A stretch of DNA of 64,000 bases, from contig NC_044927.1 of NCBI RefSeq assembly GCF_003576645.1, forward strand, positions 18,294,157-18,358,156, written 5' to 3'. Within the stretch, counting starts at the first letter, position 1; each line of letters starts with the position of its first letter. Source of the DNA: Ipomoea triloba. Taxonomy: Eukaryota; Streptophyta; Magnoliopsida; Solanales; Convolvulaceae. The translations under genes and the position numbers were made by a program. Under the pieces are notes generated by a model. The model had not been told where the DNA came from, searched no databases, and worked only from the letters and a program-made list of their open reading frames with translations. Shown piece after piece: positions 9,748 to 19,982 of the stretch.

Positions 9748-10420
9748 AGTTTCATTTTATATACACTGCAGTTTCTTTCAACACAACTACAGTTTTTCAT
9801 TTTTATATAACTACAGTTTCATTCGACATTATACACTCAAATATGTAAAACTGTTATTCAGTTTCATTTTATATACACTGCAGTTTACTTTCAACACAAC
9901 TATAGTCTCATTTTTATATAAATACAGTTTCATTCGATATTATACACTCAAATATATGTAAAACTGTTATTCAGTTTCATTTATATACACTATAGTTTAA
10001 TTACAACACAGCTACAGTATCATTTTTTTTTTGGTAAATTTACAGGGTCTTTCTCTCCGTCCGTTTAACGGTCCGGGGTCCACCCACGTTCGCTCCGAGA
10101 GGCACAGGAGCTGGCCCAAGGAGAATCGTCACTACAGTATCATTTTGATATAACTACAGTTTCATTGGACAATATACACTCAAATATGTGAAACTGGTAT
10201 TTAGTTTCATTTTATATATAGTGCAGTTTCTCTTCAACATAACTATAGTATCATTTCGATATAACTACAGTTTCATTGGACAATATACACTCAAATATGT
10301 GAAACTATTATTCAGTTTCATTTTATATATACACTGTAGTTTCTTTCAACACAACTACCGTTTCAATTCGATATAACTACAATTTCATTTGATAATATAA
10401 AAACAAATGTGAGGTAGTAT
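9748..10420. repeat. Five ~112-bp tandem units (CAGTTTCATTTTATATACAC)
   Basis: Units start near 9748, 9859, 9972, 10203 and 10314, each containing TCAGTTTCATTTTATATACA, an ACTACAGTTTCATT block and TACACTCAAATATGT. The third unit is split by a short retroposon at 10027-10131, which accounts for the longer 9972-10203 spacing. Confidence 0.85.
10027..10131 (-). mobile_element. Short SINE-like retroposon with 15-bp TSD
   Basis: CTACAGTATCATTTT occurs at 10012-10026 and 10132-10146. The 105-bp insert starts with a T run on the plus strand, that is, a 3' A run on the minus strand. It is GC-rich (GGACCCCGGACCG region) and has no open frame. A B box was not identified, so its RNA origin is unknown. 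Confidence 0.65.
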
Positions 10421-10565
10421 CATTTGAGAAAACTGTAGTTTCATTTACAGATCAAAGCTCCGTTAAGTTGTGACGACAACCATTTCTTTATTTAAAGAAG
10501 CAGTGCCATTTTTGGACCATGGTCCACAAAGCTTTGTGGACCATGTTCCATGATATAACGACTGA

Positions 10566-10583
10566 TGTGTGTGTGTGTGTGTA
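10566..10583. repeat. (GT)n microsatellite
   Basis: A short run of nine GT units, flanked by non-repetitive DNA. Confidence 0.9.
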
Positions 10584-10835
10584 TGAGATAGAATAGGTGA
10601 GAACCAATTGTCCAGGCGAAAACTGAGAACTAATGATAGGCGTCTGCGCGTCTAGAACTAACGGATTAGAAATATTATTTAAAAAAAAAAAGCAGTGGCA
10701 TTTTCGTAAATTGACCTGCAGTTTGCACGGGCTAACCCGCTAGACCTGCATTTTTGCGGGCAAAAAATTTTAGGCCCTAACATGTCCCACCGCGGGGTGA
10801 TTTAGGGCTGGCCTACTTTGATACCCCGAAGTCTA

Positions 10836-12190
10836 TTTATAAGTTTAAACTTTTTGTTAATGTAGAACACACGTTTCAATTTGGTATCATAACAAACCTC
10901 ATGCCAATGTCATAAAGTCATGAGTTTCAAGTTTTACACTTTATTTTGCAATCCATAATAGCGTGACATATTTTAATTAATTAAAAAAGAACAACATTTT
11001 ATATAAGTCTATTTTTAATAACAAATTAAAAAGTGAGTTTCATCTCAATTACTTATCTTAACAATAATTGGATATTATATTTTAGCACACTTATAATTTT
11101 TTTTATTTTTTATTTTTTATTTTTGGGTTTCTTTTCATGGATGAGATATCCAAGGGAATGAAGCGATATAATTAGGCAATTGGTGCATGCATCTAAACGG
11201 CACCCAAAGTATTGTTTATCATACCATGTGAATGTGTGACAATATGGGATGACAAAGCTAATTTCAAAAAAAGCTGGGGGAGCGTATATATTCTGGCACA
11301 TGGATGGAACCTCTTCATGAATGGCATAAAGTATAAAGGTAAGGCATGGGCCATCTTATGTCATCTTTGAAATCTAGTTTAATCATAAATCTTTGAGCTT
11401 CACATTTTCTCTAATTAGCATACTTTACTAGTTCAATATTGAGCTTTGCCAATTGCCACGCTCCTTTTGGCAGGAGCCTTGTGGGTGACATCACAGGGTG
11501 GCCTTCCTTATCAAAATCCTGTCACATTGGATGATATGTACCATACTTCTCGACTAATATAAAGTTTAAAATTTTTTTCTTTACTTATTTTAGGGAGCAT
11601 CTCCATTAGTGATTTTTAGTTTGATTTTTGAAAAGACAATGCTTTTATGGAGCCAATGAGGGAGAAGAAAGGAAAGAGAAGAAAATAAATTTCTCTACAA
11701 AGCATCAATTTTTATCAGAATTGTGAAACCCACTAGAAAAAACCAAAGGCTCGCCCTGGTCACGTGAAGTACAACCACAGCGCCCAGTCGAGCGCGTTAA
11801 TGAGGCCTTTTTTTTTTTTTTTTTTNGTTAATGAGGCCTTTTTTTTTTTTTTTTTTCTTCTTTCCATCTTTTCTTTATAGTCACACCTACAAAAACATTT
11901 CAAAATCTACAACTATTGGGAATGCTTTTAGGATAGAAAACACTTCTTTCAATATGTATAGAAATTCAATATCCATATATAATACTACAATCCTTGATAT
12001 ACAAAATCCAAATTAAAAACACTCAAAATCCACACTAAAATATATATAGTACAAGCACTTTCACCAAACACTTTGTGTTTGCCTAACCCTAATGCAATTA
12101 AGGTGGTAACATGTTAGAAGAAAACAAATATAAAGGTGAAGAAAGGAGTGTACATAAATCCATAGTGCTGGCTCCGGATTGCATTCACTT
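10836..12190. other. Intergenic AT-rich stretch with an assembly join
   Basis: No gene is supported. At 11796-11850 the phrase GTTAATGAGGCC followed by a T run appears twice, separated by the only ambiguous base in the window (N at 11826), which suggests a joined gap or unresolved homopolymer. Other T/A runs are frequent. Confidence 0.6.
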
Positions 12191-12198
12191 CTTGGCTT

Positions 12199-12350
12199 GC
12201 CCACAATCTGCTACTCAGAAATTAATTAAGTCGTTTATCCACAATCTGTTACCCAGAAATTAATTGAGTCGTTTGTTCAGAAAATCTACTACCCAAAAAT
12301 CAATTGAGCCGTTCATCCACAATCTACTACTCAGAAACTAATTGAGACAC
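12199..12350. repeat. Four ~49-bp tandem units (CCACAATCTRCTACYCAGAAA)
   Basis: Units of the form CCACAATCT-CTAC-CAGAAATTAATTGAGTCGTT repeat about four times. They lie about 450 bases beyond the 3' end of the glycosylase gene. No coding potential is seen. Confidence 0.75.
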
Positions 12351-12804
12351 AGTCTGATTGCATTCTCTTCTCTTCACAGCAAACATCACCAAACAAATAA
12401 TGGAGATGTGGTGGTGGTGGTCACATAGATGAATGAATGGCATATGCACCCACCAAACACATGCCCTTTACCCTGCACATGCTTCCTGTCCCCCCATACC
12501 TCCACTACTCTTACATACATACACTATCCTTCCCTTTATTCCTTTCCTCCCCTGCCCAAGTTAATCATCATATCACTTTCACTACAATTAACAATATGTT
12601 ACTACTCCCAAATCATCATATTAATTACTGCTCCAAACTCACTCCCAAAAAGAACAAAATCAAATCAAAGCCCACTATTTATATATCTCTATGTTAAACA
12701 ATCATCACCTATTTGGGATACATTTTCTTCTTTCTTCTAAGTTATAATAATCATAATAATAATAATAACTTAGTTTATGATACGAGGGGTTACTAGACAA
12801 TTGA

Positions 12805-15448
12805 TTAGTGAGCTGGTGCGGTGGAATTGCAATTGAGGTGTCGAAGGCAGGTGGTGAGGTGGTCGTTGGTAAGGCCGGCGGCCTGCATGAAAGAGTGGAT
12901 GACGGTGGGGCCCACGTACCGGAATCCTCTCTTCACCATGTCTTTACTTATGCTTTCCGACTTTGAGGTCTTCACCGGAATCTTGTTGCAGGCCTTGTAC
13001 TGGGTGGCTATTGGTTTGTTGTTCACAAATCTCCACAGGTACTTGTCAAATGACCCAAATTGCTTCTTCATCTATACATACATTAATAAGGAAATTAATT
13101 AGTCCCACAATAAGCAGATAACAGAAATGGTCTTTCAGCAGCACTTCACAAAAAGAAAGAAAGAAAAAAAGAAAAAAAGAAAAAATAGAAAAGAAGCTGT
13201 CCCATGTGGGAGATGGTGATGTTACATAGACAAGTTGCGTATGTTAACTTTAACCACATCAATTAATTACATATCATCTGGGACGGAGCCAGAAACTTCA
13301 TCCAGTGAAAGTGAAAGGGAAAGATTAAAATAAATAAGATATTTTGGAACAAAAAGGCCAGAAATTTCATCCGGTGAGAGCCAAAGATTAAAACAAATAA
13401 GATATTTTAGAACAAAAAGTTAATCAAGGAGGGAGATTCAACCTCTTGACCTCTACTACAACACATACATACTTAATCATCTAAGCTACTTCATCTTTAA
13501 GTAATTTATATCTATATTATTTAATAATATCTAAACATTTACTATATATATACAAGGATCCCTTATATATAAGGGATGAGGTGGGGTGTGGGAGGGGCAG
13601 CTGCCCCCACTGCCCATACTGGCTCAGCCCTTGCATATTACTAAATATATTTTAACATCCTAACATTCTTCATTTCAAGTTGAGGTTCCAAATTCGAGTT
13701 ATGTTATTATAGTATTATCGTTACGTATTAGCAAAGAAAAAAAGAAGAAAGAAGTACGAATTATTTGCAAAGCCTATATATGCTTCCTGCTAAGGCATCA
13801 TAGTGTGTAGTGATGGAGCATGTAGTTGTCACCAATCATGTTGGGAATGGTTTTTTTTTTTTTTGTTAAACTCCCATAACTTATAAGAAAGTGAATGGAA
13901 AAGACAGTTCAAAAGCAACTACCTTAGTTAATAGCTTTCATAAAGCATAATTAATTAATTAAATTTGTATTAAAATGAATGTATCACCTCCATAATTCTG
14001 ATAGAGTTGTCAACAGCTCCTCTAACCAAGCTCAATTCCATGCCATATTCAGCGCTGGTTGAGTTTATCTTCTTCTCTGTGTACTTTGACACAATTTCTG
14101 CATCAAATCCTGAGAAGGCCTCCCTGGATAACATTCATCAAAGATGAAGTCAATCAAACAATTGTAAATGAAATGAATAAAATGCTTTGAGTTGAATGAA
14201 GAAGATGAAAAGCAGAGATGTATATATGTATTACCTGAAATCTTGCCTTTTCTTTAAGACTGTTGTCCAATCTGATCCAACTTGAGCACCAGTCAACACC
14301 AATAATTCAAACAGCATGCTGCATATACGAAGAGAAATGATTAATGAGCAAATTTATTTTTTTGTTAAAATGGACAATTTCATTTAATGTTGTCAGTGTT
14401 CTGAAAAGTGTTGGGCAGAGGCTGATAAAGGTCAAGTATGTACCCGATGTTCAGGAGATTGTTTGTCCAGTGTCTTAAAAATGTGTAGCCGTTAAGAAGA
14501 TAAAGTTATATTTTGACTATTAGCTATAACTTTTGAAACAGTAATAAGCCTGTATCAAAATTAGGTCATGGAATCATAAAGGATCTAAGTTCAGCACCCC
14601 CTACCTCTCGAAAATATGTGGCAATCGCAGTAAATAACCCTTAATCCATACAGGAAGAAATTAATGGTACTCACTTGTCGTCGTGAACAGGGACTCCCCA
14701 TTCTTCATCGTGGTATGCAACATAGATTGGGTCTGAAATTCAGCATGATAGAACAGAGTTAATTATGTGCTCTTAAAATCAATCGTATAATTTATACAGA
14801 ATTCTTGAAAAGAAATGTAGGATTACCAGAATTGGCAGTGATAAAGCTGCATCTCTTTTCTTGCCGGGGACTGGTAGCAGCCGGCGGGTGAGAGTCAGCG
14901 GCGCCGATCTTTCCATCTTCGAATTTGCCGGATTTGGTTCTTCCGTAGTGGGCAATTCGCATTTTCCGTTGGACTTGCATAATCGCCACTTGTTCCCTTC
15001 TCGCCGCCGCTATACTTCCTGGCGCTTCGGTTATCAAGGAACTCTCCGTCTCCGCGCCGGCGCCGCCTTTCTTGAACTTCTTAGCCAACAACAAGTCTGC
15101 TGATTTAGCAGTGGCCTTGGGGGATAAAGCCTTGTCGAGGCTGGAATTGAGGCCGTTGGGATCATTGCCGCTTCTCTTTACGGCCGGCTGTCGGGGAGAC
15201 TTGATCTTAGGCGAGACCGGAGGCGAGGCGGCTGAGGGCTTCGGCCTAAGCTTAGTAGCAGACGGCGGCGATAAGGGCTGTAATGCGGCGGAAGAGGGTG
15301 GCTTTGTGGTTGTGGAGGGCTTTTTAAGGGAATTGCGACGCTCCAGCAGAGGAACTCTGTTGCAGTTGGGGTGCAGAACTGGACGGCCGTTGATATGGGA
15401 GACATTTGGGGTCATATCTCCCTGCAATTTAGTCTTGGAGGAACACAT
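12805..15448 (-). CDS. DNA-3-methyladenine glycosylase I (TAG family), five exons
   Basis: TAG-family enzymes remove 3-methyladenine from alkylated DNA at the first step of base-excision repair. Exons in transcript order are 15448-14827, 14732-14675, 14318-14235, 14123-13988 and 13071-12805. All introns are GT-AG, frame is kept at every join, and the total is 1167 bases (388 aa). The catalytic domain starts near residue 197: RCSF with zinc ligand Cys200, YHDEEWGVP (His215), LTGAQVGSDW, a KRGFRYVGPTV helix region and NDHLTTC, giving the final His-x3-Cys zinc pair. The first ~195 residues are basic and Ser/Pro/Lys-rich with AARREQVAIMQVQRKMRIAHYGRTK, usual for plant homologues. I chose the ATG at 15446-15448 (MCSS), as plant relatives begin this way. 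A minus-strand TATAAATA lies about 125 bases upstream. It appears intact; enzymatic specificity is inferred from family. Confidence 0.93.
13072..13987 (-). other. Intron 4 of the glycosylase gene, with repeats
   Basis: This 916-base intron begins GTGATAC and ends with AG before ATGAAG. It contains a ~70-bp imperfect direct repeat (GAGCCAGAAACTTCATCC at about 13285 and a version at 13357) and a poly-purine AAAGAAAGAAAAAAAG run near 13150. No gene lies inside. Confidence 0.7.
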
Positions 15449-15574
15449 CTTCACTTCTTCTTGATCAAACAGGAATGTCTGAATCTTAATTCAATGAAGA
15501 AGGAGCTATGGAAATGGAAATGCAGTTGTGAGGGTGGTAATCTGCAGGATAGATAGGTCCGGGAAGGATGTCGC

Positions 15575-15582
15575 TATTTATA
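15575..15582 (-). promoter_or_regulatory. TATA box of the glycosylase gene
   Basis: On the minus strand the sequence is TATAAATA, within CCTTTATAAATAGCG, about 127 bases upstream of the chosen start codon. Position and strand fit a plant core promoter; the transcription start was not determined. Confidence 0.6.
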
Positions 15583-15599
15583 AAGGCTTGGAGCAAGGA

Positions 15600-16060
15600 A
15601 CAACTCAAACGCTTCACTTTTGCTATGTAACATGGAAACAGGAAACAATAATTTCAAAAAGGAAAATACTCATATTTGCATTTCTACTCTCAACTTCTAC
15701 TCGAACTCACACTCAAATTTTTGATGTGAACACTTTTTTACGACAAATATACTATTTGTTGAACTCCAAAACATACCCTCAACTTTTACTAACACTAAGT
15801 GTTCAAATTTTATTGGATGAAAAATAATATGGATAAAAATCATGACTCCTTATTGTATTAATAATGAAAGCTCACAGGGGTAGAAATGAGATAATAGAAT
15901 GAGATTATATGTAGAATTACTCTTTTTGAGGACCCACATGATAAAAAAAAATAGCATGTAATTGTTTGTCACATCAAAGAGTAAACGTGATGGAGTAGAA
16001 TTTGAGCGTATATACATAGTAGAACTCTTTCGAAAAATATAAGAAATAGAGTAATTCCAA
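15600..16060. other. Intergenic AT-rich stretch
   Basis: This is the upstream region of the glycosylase gene. No further gene or clear regulatory module is supported. Confidence 0.55.
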
Positions 16061-16064
16061 GTGA

Positions 16065-16250
16065 GTTGGTCCGCTTTGATGGGCAATCACAAAGTTACAA
16101 GTTCGATTCTCATTGGTCTTTGTTGGTTTGAGCTAGCCAATCATGTATTGATAATTTAAATCGATTTAACTCCTTGTAATTCTTTGCCAATTAATGTTAC
16201 AAGGCGAGGTAAACCAACCCAGTGCACATCCTTGTTGGGTAGTGACTGTG
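16065..16250 (+). mobile_element. Possible tRNA-derived SINE
   Basis: GTGAGTTGGTCCGCTTTGATGG resembles an A-box region and TACAAGTTCGATTCTCA, about 40 bases on, resembles a B box, the spacing of a tRNA-like pol III promoter. A body with TCCTTGTAATTCT and GGCGAGGTAAACCAACCC follows. TSDs were not found, so the limits are approximate. Confidence 0.45.
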
Positions 16251-16259
16251 TGTCATTTC

Positions 16260-18553
16260 AAATTTTTGAATAATTAGTAAATTGCCTAAAACTTTTCTAA
16301 AAGCTTTTGATTAACTAGGAAACAATACATGAACATTTTTGAGCAAATTTTGGAGATGAAACGTTTTCAAAACATAGAAATGCATGCTACCTTCCTTCCG
16401 TGCAACAAACCATTTTTGCATATTATGTTATTAGTATTTTCATGATTTCATCCTTCAAAATTAGATATATTTAGTTGAGTCTCAATCTATTTGGGACCAT
16501 TATTATTGACCTTATTATTATAAGTGACTTAGCTTAAACCTTCTCTACTTAAGTTAATGCTTTTGGTTAACAAACACTTTTTAAACTCAAAGAATAAGAT
16601 GTTGATGACATGGTAAGATGGTCAACAATAATATACATAGGCATAAAATAGGTGTTCACGGACGTCAAACAAAGATAAACTAGTTGAGTAGTTGGAGTTG
16701 GACAAGAGGGGGTGTGAGTAGGGTCAGTTGGGGCATACTTTAAGAGGAAGTTAGTAACATGGGAAGATTAGGGTATGGCAGACATACACCCTCTTGTGAG
16801 GGGCACTTTCTTTTGTTTAACGCTCGACCACGAGGATGACACTGACACCATCCTTCCTCCTATCCCTATCCTTATAAATCCCTACTGCAAAGCTTGGCTT
16901 TTAATCTTTTTTCTTCTTCTTTTTTTTTTTCCAGCATAAATTTATTTTTGTTATCATGTATAGAATATGTAGTACATTATATATTAATAGTGGTAGACAA
17001 AAGCAAACAAAGGTTTGCTTTGGGAGGGACAAAACCTAGCTCGCTACTTGGTGAGCCTAATGCCATCTATCTTTTAATGAATAACAATTTTAACTCTTAC
17101 TAGTTTTTTTTTTGTTGGTTACATGTATGCCAAATAAGAAAAACAATAATCAAATCAACTTGATTGATGTGAGTAGTCGTACACCCTCATTCTTTAAAAG
17201 AAATCAGGGGTTGATAACCCCAACACTTTGCCCAACAAAAAAAAGGGTTCAAAACCCACCAGCACTTTACAGAACAAAAAAAGGGCTCAAATTTTTACTT
17301 TTATTTATTTATTTTTGAAAAAAAGGGCTCAAATTTACTTACTAGACTAGACTATAACATAACTTACCATTAAATTATATTTCGAACCCTTGAGAATAAA
17401 CGGATTATTTCTAGCCACAAAGGCCATCCTTTTCCTTACTGTTCTCAATTTCACATTGTCTTTAATTTTCTACCACAATACATTGGCATGCAAGGGCGAT
17501 TTATATCATGGACCAAGGTCCATATAGCAATATAGACTATGGATTAAAACAACTAAGTACAAAATTTGTATGGCACAGAATTTCATAACACAACGCACAA
17601 AAGATCTCAACACTAAACACATAGCATAGCATTATAAATATAAACCCAGCTAGATTGAAAAGACGAGGTACATAATTCATATTCGTAAGGTACAAAATTT
17701 CATAATATAAAGACATAAAAAGTCATAATACAAGGCAATACACATATTATATATTTACTTATTTTTCAAATATGATTTAGATATATAATTTGTGTTCATA
17801 GACACGAAATTTTACAACATAACATACATAAATTCATAATATAAGACACAATTATTAATTTGTTTTTAAGGAATAAAATTTCATAACCCAAGACACAAAA
17901 AGTTACAACGTAAAATACATACACATGAACCAACTGGGTCTATAGTGTAGTATGAACCTGTTTCGTGGTATAAGGATTGGCATGCAAGTGCCAACCCATG
18001 AGAGCAGATCGAAGCTAAGGCTAAAGGCTTACCCAAGCTAGCTGGAGTGGGGGTGAAGGGTGTTGGGGGCCATGCATGAAAGAGACCAATCATTGTTGTT
18101 TCCTTTAGAGCTGGCTCAAATTCCCTTTCTTTCTATCCCAACTTTTTCAGTTTTGTATTTATCAAGAAATGGCAATTTGATGATTAGTTGGAAATTGATG
18201 AAGATTAGTTGTATTAACTTTTTCAGTTCAGTTGTTGTAGCTAATCAATTTCAATGCTAGCCTTGTAGTGGCACCAGTACAAGTAAACCACTAAAAGTGG
18301 CCACCACATCACACAGTAGCTTCCAAAAACCCACTTCTTAGTTCTTATGTATATTTATTTGGCTATGTTGACATTCAATTCTCAAGTTTTGTTAAACTTG
18401 CAAGCTCTCGTAAAGTATTAAAATAAACTTAGCTAGATAAAATTAAACCAACTTCAAGATTGAGTTGTTATAACAGTGAGTGAATAATGGCACAAAATAA
18501 GGAAAAATAATTCATGTAATTAATATGCGTCCTTCAATCAACCAGTAATAATA
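16260..18553. other. Intergenic stretch without recognisable genes
   Basis: AT-rich sequence with many short open frames that look random. Noted items are a diverged GGACCAAGGTCC dyad at 17506-17530 and a degenerate CATAA/ACACAAAA-rich zone at 17570-17920. An 18000-18300 segment of more balanced composition shows no sustained coding frame. Confidence 0.55.
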
Positions 18554-18561
18554 TTCATAAC

Positions 18562-18989
18562 CAATGTTGCAGAAGGCGCTAGACGCTAGTCGAACGCTCA
18601 GGAGCGCCTAGGCTGCCAGTAATTTGAGTATATTGTCTCCACTTTTCCCACTCAGGGCTAAGAGTTGTTAGATTATTATAATCTCCAAAACTAGTCAAAT
18701 GCATACGTTAGATGGTTAGTTGAATACATGGTTGGGACAATATAGAAGAAGAGTAGTCGAGCAGGCAAAAAAAAACTACTCGGCCAAGTTGAGCGCCAAC
18801 TCGACTGAGTTGGGCACTGACTCGGTCGAGTAGGGGCCTCGACCGAGTTATGCGCCCAACTCGGTGCTTAGGGCGCCTAGTCGGCCGGTTAGTCAGTAGG
18901 CCGACTAAAAGCCGCCTAGGACTGAAATCGCCTCGGCGTAAAGGTGCCTAGCACCTAAGTGGCCACCTAGAATGGTTTTTACAACAATG
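18562..18989. mobile_element. Non-autonomous hAT-like element, 428 bp, GC-rich
   Basis: Flanks TTCATAAC (18554-18561) and TTCATAAA (18990-18997) agree at 7 of 8 positions, the TSD length of hAT elements. The ends CAATGTTGCAGAAGG and (reverse complement) CATTGTTGTAAAAACC are imperfect inverted repeats beginning with CA. The interior is full of short GCGCCTAG, ACTCGGTCGAG and GCCGACTA palindromes. No transposase is encoded. Confidence 0.55.
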
Positions 18990-18997
18990 TTCATAAA

Positions 18998-19703
18998 TGG
19001 AGAACGTAACATCTTGCAATTTGTTTTAATAAAAGTTTCATTACATCCAATTATGGTCCCTCTTTGCAATTGGCTTTTCAGATTGATATATCTGCGCACA
19101 CCTCAATTTTTTTTTTTTGTTTTTTTGGATAAGATTAAGAATCATGTTCTTTTGTTGAACTTATTGGAATGTTGAGTACAATCAATGATGCTCTTGTCAT
19201 TGCCCTCAATTTTGACGCCCACTGCCCTGCCCGCCCTGGCCTAGCTTAACTATGAACCTGGTCGAATTTGCAAAACGTTTAATCGGGTTGTTGAGGATAA
19301 TATATAGGTTTCACAATGGGATGTTGGCTCGGGCTAGATCAATTATACAAAATTAGAGTTTGGTCACAACCTCTTTAGATTTTCGAAGCAAATGGTCCAA
19401 ATTCACCAGTAATCATCTCATTTGTACTAGAGTAACAATCTAATTTTAGATAGTTTATAAATACTATCTTGTATATATCCCAAAAAGAATTTGAACTTTG
19501 CTAATTTGAATACGCACAACACTGTTCTTGTAACCCCGACTAATACCAAGAACCTATCCTATTCTAATTACTCTGTTCAATATTGATCATCTATATATTA
19601 CATCTTTTACATAGCATGAGGCCGATATTGGGATCGTATGCAATGCTTAATTTACACCAACAGTACTAGTCCACCTAGAGCTCAGAAGAGCAAATCACAT
19701 TGG
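18998..19703. other. Intergenic stretch
   Basis: No gene is supported. A T run lies near 19105-19125, and the rest is unremarkable AT-rich sequence. Confidence 0.55.
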
Positions 19704-19982
19704 TAGTGTTGAGTAAATAGTTGTTAGCTGATTGAATTAGTGGATTTGACTAGAAAAATGTTTGGTAAATTAGTTGTTAACTGATAGTTTATTACCTTTC
19801 TAAAAAAGTTAGATCCAAAAAGCTGTTTTGAGTAGCTTTTTTAATTTTAACATTTTGAAACAATAAACTGTTACAAAAAAACTAAATAATTAATTACTCA
19901 TATTGATTGTTTAACCAAATTAAAAAACTAATAGTGGTCAAATAAGTCAAAATTGACTGATAAGCTAACTATGTTACCAAGC
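19704..19982. mobile_element. MITE, copy 1 of a two-copy family
   Basis: GAGTAAATAGTTGTTAGCTG at the left and GCTAACTATGTTACCAA at the right are imperfect inverted repeats. The whole 280-bp body is collinear with 53517-53805 (shared ATTGATTGTTTAACCAA, AATAGTGGTCAAATAA). A TTTGGTAA-type end and AT-rich interior are typical of MITEs. The superfamily is uncertain. Confidence 0.65.

Larger units (their letters stand above)
9649..10517. mobile_element. Non-autonomous element with inverted ends and internal tandem array
   Basis: GTCCAAAACGGTGCTGTTTC at the left matches the reverse complement of the right end (GTCCAAAAATGGCACTGC) with few differences, and the GGACCATGG dyad lies at or just outside the ends. 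Between them is the ~112-bp repeat array. No transposase is present and the superfamily is not determined. Confidence 0.5.
9430..10828. mobile_element. Possible hAT-like element interrupted by smaller elements
   Basis: The left end reads AGGGGTGTTAACTTATGC and the right end reverse-complements to CGGGGTATCAAAGTAGGCC. GC-rich phrases with GGGCTAGCCCG-like character lie just inside both ends (9480-9580, 10710-10810). No clear TSD was found. The assignment is tentative; the ends could also be unrelated. Confidence 0.3.

Noticed and set aside
9748..10420. Satellite array or CRISPR-like spacing
   Set aside because: Contiguous diverged units confined to one small element; the one irregular gap is a retroposon insertion.
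12429..12740. 103-codon frame in pyrimidine-rich DNA
   Set aside because: Low-complexity CT-rich sequence downstream of the glycosylase gene, no conserved features.
15072..15464. 130-codon plus-strand open frame
   Set aside because: Antisense shadow of the GC-rich first exon of the glycosylase gene.
18060..18260. 66-codon frame upstream of a GC-balanced segment
   Set aside because: Short, no domain, no splice-linked continuation.
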